A stretch of DNA of 13,904 nt from NCBI GenBank assembly GCA_018067115.1, contig JAGPVI010000272.1, forward strand, positions 1 through 13,904, given 5' to 3'. Shown in pieces: positions 7,041 through 13,817 of the stretch. Position 1 is the first letter of the stretch, and each line of letters starts with the position of its first letter. A program made the translations under genes and the position numbers. The notes below the pieces were generated by a model that had not been told where the DNA came from, made no database searches, and saw nothing but the letters and a program-made list of their open reading frames with translations. This DNA comes from Bizionia sp. Its GTDB lineage: Bacteria > Bacteroidota > Bacteroidia > Flavobacteriales > Flavobacteriaceae.

Positions 7041-8210
7041 ATGAAAAAACTAATCCTTATCACTGCACTTTTAATAAGTGTTTTCAGTACCGCTCAAAAT
7101 AATCCTTTAGTAGATAATGCGCAATTTAGTGTACTAACCATAGGCCCGGGAACATCGTTAAACGATGCTTTTGGACATAGTGGGTTTCGTGTAAAAACAT
7201 CGTTTTCGGATGATGTCTATAATTACGGAATGTTCGATTTTAATGCGCCCAACTTCTATTTAAACTTTGCAAAAGGCAAACTTGATTATTATATGGGGGC
7301 CAGCAGTTTTAAACGCTTTAAAGATGTTTATGTTTGGCAAAACAGAACGATAAAAGAACAAGTATTAAACCTTACGCCAACTCAAAAAAACGAATTATAC
7401 GCCTACCTTATTCATAATTTAAAGCCTGAAAATAAATACTACGCTTACGATTTCTTTTTTGATAATTGCGCAACTCGTATTCGCGATGTGTCAGAAAAAG
7501 CGTGGCATGGTAACTTAGAATACAAAACACCCGAAACGTATAAAGAAGAAACGTTTAGAACCTTAATTCAAAATAATTTAGAGTGGAATTCATGGGGTAG
7601 TTTTGGAATTGATGTAGCCTTAGGCTCGGTTATAGACACTAAAGCAACACCTAGAGAGTATATGTTTTTGCCGGAATTTGTTTTTCAATTTTTTGAAGAA
7701 ACGACATTTAAAACCACCGGTGAACCTTTAGTAAAAGAGTCGCATACTATTTACAAAAAAAGAGAACAAAATAGTACGACTTCTTTTTTTACTAGTCCTT
7801 TACTCGTGTTTTCTATACTAAGTATTATTATTATATTTATTACTTACAGAGATTTTAAAAAGACCTCCCGATCGAAAGTTTTAGACCTCATCCTATTTAC
7901 TATTACTGGACTTATTGGCGTTTTACTTTGCTTTTTATGGTTTGCAACAGACCATACAGCAACAGCTGGGAATTACAATGTGTTATGGGCGTTTCCATTG
8001 AGTGTGTTTTGCATAATGCAACTCTTAAAAAGGAATCCTAAAAAATGGTTTATAGGTTACTTAAAATTACTAGTAGTAATGTTATGCTTATTAACTTTAC
8101 ACTGGAGTATTGGTTTGCAACGCTTTGCACCCGTATTAATCCCGTTGCTACTAGCTTTAGTAATAAGATATATCTACCTCATCTGGTTTTACGCGACTTT
8201 AAAAGAATAA
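7041..8210 (+). CDS. DUF4105 protein: periplasmic domain plus about five membrane segments
   Basis: 389-residue protein of unknown function with an N-terminal DUF4105 (Lnb N-terminal periplasmic) domain. ATG 7041 is preferred to TTG 7032 because it starts directly on a good signal peptide (MKKLILITALLISVFSTAQ). The exported domain (about 25-245) has the family landmarks GPG...LNDAFGHSGFRV (His47 in the FGHSG) and FDNCATRIRD (Cys143). The C-terminal part has hydrophobic segments at about 250-270, 284-303, 315-332, 342-357 and 363-386, with a TDHTATAGNYNVLW loop after the second. The His-then-Cys order recalls permuted papain-fold (LRAT/YaeF-like) enzymes, which is inference only. The 17-base gap to the PorV-like gene makes an operon. 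No terminator with a U tract is visible after the stop. Confidence 0.85.
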   Translation: MKKLILITALLISVFSTAQNNPLVDNAQFSVLTIGPGTSLNDAFGHSGFRVKTSFSDDVYNYGMFDFNAPNFYLNFAKGKLDYYMGASSFKRFKDVYVWQNRTIKEQVLNLTPTQKNELYAYLIHNLKPENKYYAYDFFFDNCATRIRDVSEKAWHGNLEYKTPETYKEETFRTLIQNNLEWNSWGSFGIDVALGSVIDTKATPREYMFLPEFVFQFFEETTFKTTGEPLVKESHTIYKKREQNSTTSFFTSPLLVFSILSIIIIFITYRDFKKTSRSKVLDLILFTITGLIGVLLCFLWFATDHTATAGNYNVLWAFPLSVFCIMQLLKRNPKKWFIGYLKLLVVMLCLLTLHWSIGLQRFAPVLIPLLLALVIRYIYLIWFYATLKE

Positions 8211-8367
8211 TCTGAAAAAGCATAAATTTAAAAATGAATGGTTTTAGTATGGTTTACCTAGAATGGTTTACTTCTGATTTGCTAAAGGTAAATTAGAATT
8301 TAAAACCCTTCGGTTAGCCTAATTATTAGCTACGAATAAGAAAAAGGCCACTTGTAACTTTATGGAA

Positions 8368-8438
8368 ATCAACCTGTTTTTAGCTTAATTTTTAATTACG
8401 AGATCTCGATTACGCGCGACCAGATGCTAAAAATTGAT
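8368..8438. repeat. Bulged inverted repeat enclosing a 10-base palindrome
   Basis: The left arm ATCAA-CCTG-TTTTTAGC (8368-8384) pairs with the right arm GCTAAAAA-TTGAT (8426-8438): 13 base pairs interrupted by one 4-base bulge. The 41-base loop contains the perfect palindrome CGAGATCTCG (8399-8408), which is flanked on both sides by ATTACG (8395-8400 and 8409-8414). It could be a bidirectional terminator or the remains of a repeat element. Confidence 0.4.
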
Positions 8439-8535
8439 GTGAGTTAGATTGTAATTCAAGACGGAAATAGGCTTCAATTTTGGAGTCTGTTAACGAGATT
8501 AATTTGTGAACTCTCAATTAATTTCATTACGCTTT

Positions 8536-8553
8536 ATTCACTATTCACTATTC
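8536..8553. repeat. ATTCACT tandem heptamers, left of polysaccharide cluster
   Basis: Two and a half head-to-tail copies of ATTCACT end 18 bases from the stop of the last polysaccharide gene. The same heptamer is repeated at 13732 beyond the first gene of that cluster, in the same orientation. Confidence 0.6.
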
Positions 8554-8571
8554 CCTTATAGTTCTATTCTC

Positions 8572-9963
8572 CTATTGTCCTCTAAAAAATATAACCGTAC
8601 TAAATGTTTTCATTAGTATATTAACATCCAAGAAGAAGCTACGGTGTTTAATATAATACAGATCGTATTGCAGCTTTATTAAACTATCATCCACACTACT
8701 CCCGTAACGTGCATTTACTTGAGACCACCCTGTTAACCCCGGTTTAATAACGTGTCGTGTTTGATAAAAAGGAATCACTTCCGAAAGTTCCTTAACAAAT
8801 ATAGGGCGCTCTGGACGTGGCCCAATAAAACTCATATCTCCTTTTAAAACATTAATAAACTGAGGAATCTCATCAATTCTAGTCGCTCTTAATAAACCAC
8901 CAAACCGAGTAACACGCACATCATTTTTCTGAGCCCATACAGCTCCATCTTGTTCGGCATTTTTAACCATTGTTCTAAACTTAAAAATAGTGAACACTTT
9001 TCCGTTTTTGCCCACACGCTCTTGCTTATAAATTAAAGGACCGCGGTTACAGATAAGGTTTCCTATTAATAGAAAAGGCAATAAAAAAACACTCGAAAAC
9101 AAGGCTATTACAGACAAGCCTATATCAAAAATACGCTTGTTGCTTAAATAAAACTTGTTTTTATTACTGCGACTAAACGGGAAATATTTATAAAAATCTT
9201 TACCTACATACTGTACGGGAATACGGTATGTAATATCCTCGTACACTTTGGTATACTCACGAATAGGAAACCCCTGTTCTAATAATCTCAATAATTGAGC
9301 ATAGATTTCCGGAGTTATAGCTTCAGAATTATAAGCCGCTATAACAATTTCCGAAATCCCCTCGGCCTCTACAATTGCTTCTATACATTTCGGAGAAAAT
9401 TCTTGTATATCTTTATAGGCAAGAGATTCTTTAGAGCCTATTTCACAATTCACAAACCCTACAATTTTATAGTTAGGGTCGGCTGCTTTAAACGCTTTAA
9501 CAATATGTTCTATCGTAGCCGTCTCCCCTATTAATAAGACGTGTTTATAAAATCGTGGAGATGAAATAAAAGTAATGTATACAATACGCCAAAGTAACAA
9601 CGCCCCTGAAACAGCCACATAAAAATGTAGGATTTGTAATCTGTTTGCCGGTAAAACGGGTGTAAAATAGGGTGTTAGTAAAAACACTAAAATGGAAACA
9701 GAAGCCGTTAATATAATACTTGGAAGCACAGTTTCTAATCGACTTGATTTTTGCAAATCGTACAATTCGAATACAGTACCAAAGCCCCAAATATAAATAA
9801 GAAGCACTAGTACACCAGACCAATTACTTTGCTCTATTATAAAATAATCGAAAGCGAATATTTTATTAATAATAAACAACGTAACACCCACAAATAAAAC
9901 ATCGAACAAACGTAAAAGTATTTTACGTTCAGAGATTTCAAAATGTATAGAGTTTTTTGACAT
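8572..9963 (-). CDS. Polyprenyl-phosphate glycosyl-1-phosphate transferase (exopolysaccharide priming enzyme)
   Basis: Starts the polysaccharide repeat unit by moving a sugar-1-phosphate from a nucleotide sugar to the polyprenyl phosphate carrier at the inner membrane. The 463 residues have the long WbaP/WcaJ-like form: four N-terminal membrane spans (about 14-34, 48-66, 79-98, 111-131), a nucleotide-binding-like middle domain beginning KHVLLIGETATIEH (140-153), then the catalytic bacterial sugar transferase domain from SNKRIFD (274-280) to the end. Landmarks: a hydrophobic segment at 281-303, ERVGKNGKVFTIFKFRTM (315-332), TRIDEIPQ (361-368), NVLKGDMSFIGPRPE (371-385) and PGLTGW (408-413). 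The sugar (glucose, galactose or other) cannot be read from sequence. ATG 9963 lies 55 bases after the preceding GT4 gene; a TATATTTA box inside that gap might be a weak internal promoter. Last gene of the cluster. Confidence 0.93.
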   Translation of the reverse strand: MSKNSIHFEISERKILLRLFDVLFVGVTLFIINKIFAFDYFIIEQSNWSGVLVLLIYIWGFGTVFELYDLQKSSRLETVLPSIILTASVSILVFLLTPYFTPVLPANRLQILHFYVAVSGALLLWRIVYITFISSPRFYKHVLLIGETATIEHIVKAFKAADPNYKIVGFVNCEIGSKESLAYKDIQEFSPKCIEAIVEAEGISEIVIAAYNSEAITPEIYAQLLRLLEQGFPIREYTKVYEDITYRIPVQYVGKDFYKYFPFSRSNKNKFYLSNKRIFDIGLSVIALFSSVFLLPFLLIGNLICNRGPLIYKQERVGKNGKVFTIFKFRTMVKNAEQDGAVWAQKNDVRVTRFGGLLRATRIDEIPQFINVLKGDMSFIGPRPERPIFVKELSEVIPFYQTRHVIKPGLTGWSQVNARYGSSVDDSLIKLQYDLYYIKHRSFFLDVNILMKTFSTVIFFRGQ

Positions 9964-10018
9964 TTTTAGTTAAAATATCCTGTAAATATAACAAGTTAAC
10001 ACAATTGATTGCTATTTT

Positions 10019-11029
10019 TTAGTTTAAAGTAGCAACCCATAATGCTTTTATACTGTCCCAATCAAAAGTTTCTGCGTGTGCTCGGGCATTAACGACTATT
10101 TTTTCACGGTGTAAAGTATCCTTTTGTAAATTGAGTAGCGCTTCTATGAAAGCGTCTGCATCATTAGGCGACACCAAAACACCAGTAACATTATGTTCTA
10201 TTAAATATGGTAATCCGCCCACGTTAGTAGACACTAAAGGCAAACCTAAGGCCATGGCTTCTATAACAGTCACCGGCATATTATCGAAGTTAGTCGTATT
10301 TACAAACACGTTGTAGTCTGCAGATAAGGCAATCCACTCTTCTTTGCTAAGCTTTCCTGTAAACGTTACCTCTACTTGTAGTGTTTTTGCATAGGCTTGT
10401 GTTTGCGCTAATGTGCCATCCACTTCTGGACCTACCATACACAATGTTGCGCTAATACCACGTTCAAGTAATCCGTGCAGCACCCCAACGGCTAACTTAG
10501 GATTATAAATCTCAGAAAAAGAACGCACCCAGAGTAAATTAATAGTGTTCATCTCTCGCACTTTAAATGGGTAGAAATTTAGCGAAATACTATTGGGTAT
10601 ATACTTCACATTAGTATATCCAAACCGCTCGAAAGCAGTTTTAATATAATATGATGGCGCACAATTAATATAAGCTTTGTTAAAAAGTGCTGCGCTTAAC
10701 TTAGGGTGTGATTCTAATCGTTTGGGTAAATTTCCACCGTGTAAAATAGGAATGTATGGCAACTTTAGAAACTGACAGAAAAGCGCACAGAAGTAAGCAT
10801 AGTAAAAATTTTGCGTGCTATAGGTATCAATCAATACATAATTTGTACGCTTAGCATAGCGCAATAGCGTCCATAACATATCGAGTAGACGTACTATTTT
10901 ATTAGTCTGTTTAGAAGCTGTAGTTACAATAAAACCTTCCGCGCTAAGCAAAGTGCTCAACGTATCAATGGTAGTTGGAGTGTGTCCAGCAGTAGATAGT
11001 TTATTTCCTAGGTATACGAGGTGTTTCAT
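10019..11029 (-). CDS. GT4-family glycosyltransferase (second in cluster)
   Basis: Predicted retaining GT-B glycosyltransferase adding a sugar to the lipid-linked repeat unit in the cytosol; 336 residues. The N-terminal acceptor domain has GNKLSTAGHTPTTIDTL, IDTYSTQNFYYAYF and PILHGGNLPKRL (about 94-104), a pattern I associate with Flavobacteriaceae capsule enzymes. The C-terminal donor domain has IPNSISLNFYPF, then WVRSFSEIYNPKLA and TTNFDNMPVTVIEAMALGLPLVSTNVGGLPYLI. The usual E-x7-E motif is D-x7-E here (Asp249, Glu257), and the R/K pair of the phosphate site is less clear than in the first enzyme. ATG 11029 overlaps the end of the polymerase-like gene by 29 bases, implying coupled translation. 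Donor and acceptor are unknown. Confidence 0.88.
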   Translation of the reverse strand: MKHLVYLGNKLSTAGHTPTTIDTLSTLLSAEGFIVTTASKQTNKIVRLLDMLWTLLRYAKRTNYVLIDTYSTQNFYYAYFCALFCQFLKLPYIPILHGGNLPKRLESHPKLSAALFNKAYINCAPSYYIKTAFERFGYTNVKYIPNSISLNFYPFKVREMNTINLLWVRSFSEIYNPKLAVGVLHGLLERGISATLCMVGPEVDGTLAQTQAYAKTLQVEVTFTGKLSKEEWIALSADYNVFVNTTNFDNMPVTVIEAMALGLPLVSTNVGGLPYLIEHNVTGVLVSPNDADAFIEALLNLQKDTLHREKIVVNARAHAETFDWDSIKALWVATLN

Positions 11030-12341
11030 ACTGAATATTTAATAAACATAAGCCATAAATAAATGCTGGAGCAGCTATACGCATCGAGCTGTGATTAATG
11101 GTCAAAAACCAAAATAGAAAACACGAGTAAAAAAAGAGGTTGTACTTGTTTTGTAAACGCAATACTAATGGTGTAATAAATAATATCGAAAAAGCTAAAA
11201 GACCAAATAGACCGTGCTCAGACAAAATACGACTCAATTCGTTATGAGACGCGGCTAGTATGTTTTCTTTTTCTAAACGCAGTTCTTTAATTTTCCCTAC
11301 CCCAACACCCAACACGGGGTTACTATAGAATTCTTGTAATTCGAAGTTAACCAATTGCGATCGTCCGGTAGAGATATCTTCTTTTTCACGTCCTAAAGCG
11401 TCCTCATTAGCATAACGTTTATCTATAAACCCATTGGTTTGATAAGACGAAATACCCCAAGTTAAAAGGCCCATCCCAAAAAATAAAAGGCTGTACATAA
11501 TAAGAGCTCTTTTATATTGAGGTTTAGAGTATCGAAAATAAATAACGATAAAAAACAAAATCATTACCACTGCAGTAATAACACCGCCACGACTAAACGT
11601 CACAATAGCCCGAAAACTAACAACCCCAAGTAAAAGCAAATTAACACACTTTAAAAGCACAGTTGGCGAGCGCATAAAAAAACGTACAGTAAATACAAAC
11701 ATCGCAATCCCTAAAACAGTTGCAACCTGATTAGGACCAAAACCTCCAGAACTCGCAAAATTAGATCCCGTACTACTAATGAGCTCTCTCAAATCTGGTG
11801 TTATCCAGGACACATATGCACTCATTGACACTATAGGCAAGGCCATAGCTAATAAAACAGCGTGCATCTGCTTATAAGGTATTTGGCGTTTATAACAATA
11901 AATAGCAACAATCCCCAAACATACGGGCCCACTTAAATTAAAGGCAATGGCTTTTCGTATAATAGTACTAGCGTCCTGTGTAAACCCGGCAACCAATATA
12001 CCGGGTACTAAAAGTATTAAATACAAATAATAAGGTAGTGATGTTTTGCTAGCTCCTGAGGTAAAGAGCCCTATTAAACAGAATAAAATGACACCATACT
12101 TCGACACTTCGTAAAAGAAAGCGCCACCCGTCATCCGTATAAAAACCTCTGCCCCCACCAAATATGCGCATCCCAATAAAATTTGAAAGGGACGCTGAAC
12201 TGTCGTTGTCGATATAATTTTAAATACAAAGTAAATTAAAATCCCAAAGAGATACAGCTGCGATAAAAGTGGCACAAAGGCGATTAACACCCCTAATAGA
12301 AGATGCACAAAAATATAAGATATGTAAACAGAAGTTTTCAA
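11001..12341 (-). CDS. O-antigen ligase/polymerase-like membrane protein (Wzy-type)
   Basis: Inner-membrane protein of the O-antigen ligase (Wzy/WaaL) family, likely the polymerase that joins polysaccharide repeat units in the periplasm. About 11-12 hydrophobic segments are apparent. Family landmarks, in numbering from TTG 12341: GGFGPNQVATVLG (about 199-211), VTFSRGG (247-253), the large periplasmic loop with TGRSQLVNFE (325-334) and PVLGVGVGKI (342-351), and SHNELSRILSEHGLFG (365-380), where the His is typical. TTG 12341 is chosen because it follows the stop of the upstream glycosyltransferase by one base and directly precedes the first membrane span (MKTSVYISY); a longer frame from TTG 12383 would overlap that gene by 41 bases. 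The 3' end overlaps the next GT4 gene by 29 bases. Polymerase versus ligase cannot be settled from sequence. Confidence 0.87.
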   Translation of the reverse strand: MKTSVYISYIFVHLLLGVLIAFVPLLSQLYLFGILIYFVFKIISTTTVQRPFQILLGCAYLVGAEVFIRMTGGAFFYEVSKYGVILFCLIGLFTSGASKTSLPYYLYLILLVPGILVAGFTQDASTIIRKAIAFNLSGPVCLGIVAIYCYKRQIPYKQMHAVLLAMALPIVSMSAYVSWITPDLRELISSTGSNFASSGGFGPNQVATVLGIAMFVFTVRFFMRSPTVLLKCVNLLLLGVVSFRAIVTFSRGGVITAVVMILFFIVIYFRYSKPQYKRALIMYSLLFFGMGLLTWGISSYQTNGFIDKRYANEDALGREKEDISTGRSQLVNFELQEFYSNPVLGVGVGKIKELRLEKENILAASHNELSRILSEHGLFGLLAFSILFITPLVLRLQNKYNLFFYSCFLFWFLTINHSSMRIAAPAFIYGLCLLNIQYETPRIPRK

Positions 12342-12342
12342 A

Positions 12343-13431
12343 TTAGGACAAAGTACGTTTATAAATAGATAACAATTGTGCAATTACGGACTCTTCTGAA
12401 AAATGGGATTTAATATGATTGTGTAATCGTTTAGAATAATTTAATCGTTCTAATGGGTGACTAATATAAAACAGTATAGCAGTTGCTATAGAATCAATAC
12501 TTTTGGCAGGTATTAGTAAACCTGTATTTTTATTTTTAATCAATTGGCTGCAATCACCTACATTTGTACAAATCACAGGTGTACTTGCCAATCCATATTC
12601 TAACAATGATACAGGAAGACCTTCGTAAACTGAAGTTAAAACCGCTATTGAACATTGCTCTAAAACAAAATTCACATTACTTAAAGATCCATAGATGAAA
12701 ACATTTTGATCTAAATGAAGTAATTTAATTTTATTGTGCAACTTTTTAGAATATTCATCTTTTAAATCATTTCCTACCAAATGAAGTGTCCAATCAGGAT
12801 GTTTCTCAACCACAGACTTAAAAGCCTTAACTAAATATAAATGTCCTTTTTCTGATCGTAAATTAGCTAAACAAATTATACGTTTACCACTTTCCCCTGC
12901 AAGAAGTATTGCTTTATCGTTTGAATCCTGTTTAATGAGTACAGCAAAATTAGGCAGGTAAGTTATTTTAAATTGAGTAATTAAATGTTGTTTTAACCAC
13001 TTTTGAATGTCTTTACTAACACAGATAACTGATGAAAAAAATAAAGCACAAATATTCAAAACAACTTTTAGTTTTAAATTCGTTTTATCTCTATTTCCAT
13101 AATGATCGTGCCAAACAATTTTAACTTTAGGCTGAAGTAGCTTTACTAAAGTTGCTAAAAAAAAAGACGACGAGTGCGCGTGTATAATAGTTATACGTTC
13201 TGACTTGATATAACGTGACAATCTTAATACAGCCTTAAAATCTAACGTACGTTGTCTATCTAAAAATAAGTAGCCAACATCCTTTGATATCGTAGTTTTT
13301 AAAGCACCTTCTTTACGAGTAGCACAAATAAAAGCCCCATCAATATAAGAGACCAATCCGTTGGCTAAATTAACAGCCATACGCTCCGCTCCACCTGCCT
13401 CTAAACTGTCTATTAATTGTAAAACTTTCAC
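12343..13431 (-). CDS. GT4-family glycosyltransferase (first in cluster)
   Basis: Predicted retaining GT-B glycosyltransferase of 362 residues, acting on the lipid-linked polysaccharide intermediate on the cytosolic face. Seen: the N-terminal MKVLQLIDSLEAGGAERMAVNLANGL glycine-rich loop (1-26), IIHAHSSSFFLATL (82-95), IVWHDHYGN, VICVSKDI (135-142), LPNF (159-162), donor-side phosphate residues Arg192 and Lys195 in NLRSEKGH, and an intact E-x7-E motif (Glu270, Glu278) in VYEGLPVSLLEYGLA. The start is GTG 13431: an in-frame stop lies three codons upstream, and the conserved N-terminus begins right at this codon. By eye it is more AT-rich than the three genes after it, which may mean a different origin. 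With over 450 gene-free bases upstream, it is probably the first gene of the transcript, although no good promoter was found. Confidence 0.9.
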   Translation of the reverse strand: MKVLQLIDSLEAGGAERMAVNLANGLVSYIDGAFICATRKEGALKTTISKDVGYLFLDRQRTLDFKAVLRLSRYIKSERITIIHAHSSSFFLATLVKLLQPKVKIVWHDHYGNRDKTNLKLKVVLNICALFFSSVICVSKDIQKWLKQHLITQFKITYLPNFAVLIKQDSNDKAILLAGESGKRIICLANLRSEKGHLYLVKAFKSVVEKHPDWTLHLVGNDLKDEYSKKLHNKIKLLHLDQNVFIYGSLSNVNFVLEQCSIAVLTSVYEGLPVSLLEYGLASTPVICTNVGDCSQLIKNKNTGLLIPAKSIDSIATAILFYISHPLERLNYSKRLHNHIKSHFSEESVIAQLLSIYKRTLS

Positions 13432-13594
13432 GTCCGTTTATAAATTCGGTTCAATATACGTTTATTAAAAAAACTGACAAGAAATCAATAAAAAACGGAG
13501 ATGAATTTTCAAAAAAAAATATTGATAAAGGAGTACACACTCTAATTTATCAACTATCCAGTCAGTTAAAATCAAATTGCGTTTTTCAGTAATT

Positions 13595-13635
13595 TTGTAT
13601 CGAGAACCATCACACAGAAAAACTTCTCGATACAA
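13595..13635. repeat. Perfect 12-base inverted repeat in copy 1
   Basis: TTGTATCGAGAA (13595-13606) and TTCTCGATACAA (13624-13635) are exact reverse complements around a 17-base centre. In copy 2 only the inner six pairs (CGAGAA/TTCTCG, 13820-13825 and 13843-13848) remain. A transcript would form a stable hairpin in either direction. Confidence 0.8.
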
Positions 13636-13685
13636 TTTATTCGCCCCTCATAAATCACTCGAAGTGACGAAAAACATATAATTGA
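13599..13685. repeat. 87-base intergenic repeat, copy 1
   Basis: Matches 13818-13904 at 85 of 87 positions (C13608/A13827 and A13630/T13849 differ). Inside it are CGAGAA/TTCTCG arms and a TCACT-CGA-AGTGA dyad (13655-13667). Looser similarity reaches left to GTCAGTT at 13561, which is nearly the reverse complement of AAGTGAC at 13662-13668, so the full element may span about 13561-13668 plus a conserved tail. It resembles REP- or MITE-like palindromic intergenic elements. Confidence 0.85.
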
Positions 13686-13731
13686 AACTAATATCAAAAC
13701 CAATCACCAAAAGTGAGCCCGCGAACGAACC

Positions 13732-13745
13732 ATTCACTATTCACT
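13732..13745. repeat. ATTCACT tandem heptamers, right of polysaccharide cluster
   Basis: Two exact head-to-tail copies of ATTCACT followed by the degenerate ACTCACC, and another ATTCACT at 13760-13766. Same heptamer and orientation as at 8536-8553. Confidence 0.6.
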
Positions 13746-13817
13746 ACTCACCAAAAAATATTCACTTTCAAAAAAGCACATCTGTCAGTTCCAAATGGCG
13801 TAAAGCAGGAACGCTGC

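Larger units (their letters stand above)
8211..8571. other. Gene-free junction between envelope block and polysaccharide cluster
   Basis: 361 bases with no credible coding frame, lying between the 3' ends of two convergent units. It holds three spaced ATGGTTT copies (8238, 8249, 8263; the last two as ATGGTTTAC), an imperfect dyad at 8316-8331 (AGCCTAAT/ATTAGCT), the larger inverted repeat at 8368-8438 with the palindrome CGAGATCTCG (8399-8408) in its loop, an ATTAATT/AATTAAT dyad (8498-8504/8516-8522), and ATTCACT heptamers at 8536. No GC-rich hairpin followed by T residues was found, so the terminators of the two converging units are not identified. Confidence 0.6.

Noticed and set aside
9295..9823. 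Open frames inside the priming transferase gene on both strands
   Set aside because: Shadows of the well-supported 8572-9963 gene, with Tyr/Arg/Phe-rich products typical of off-frame reading.
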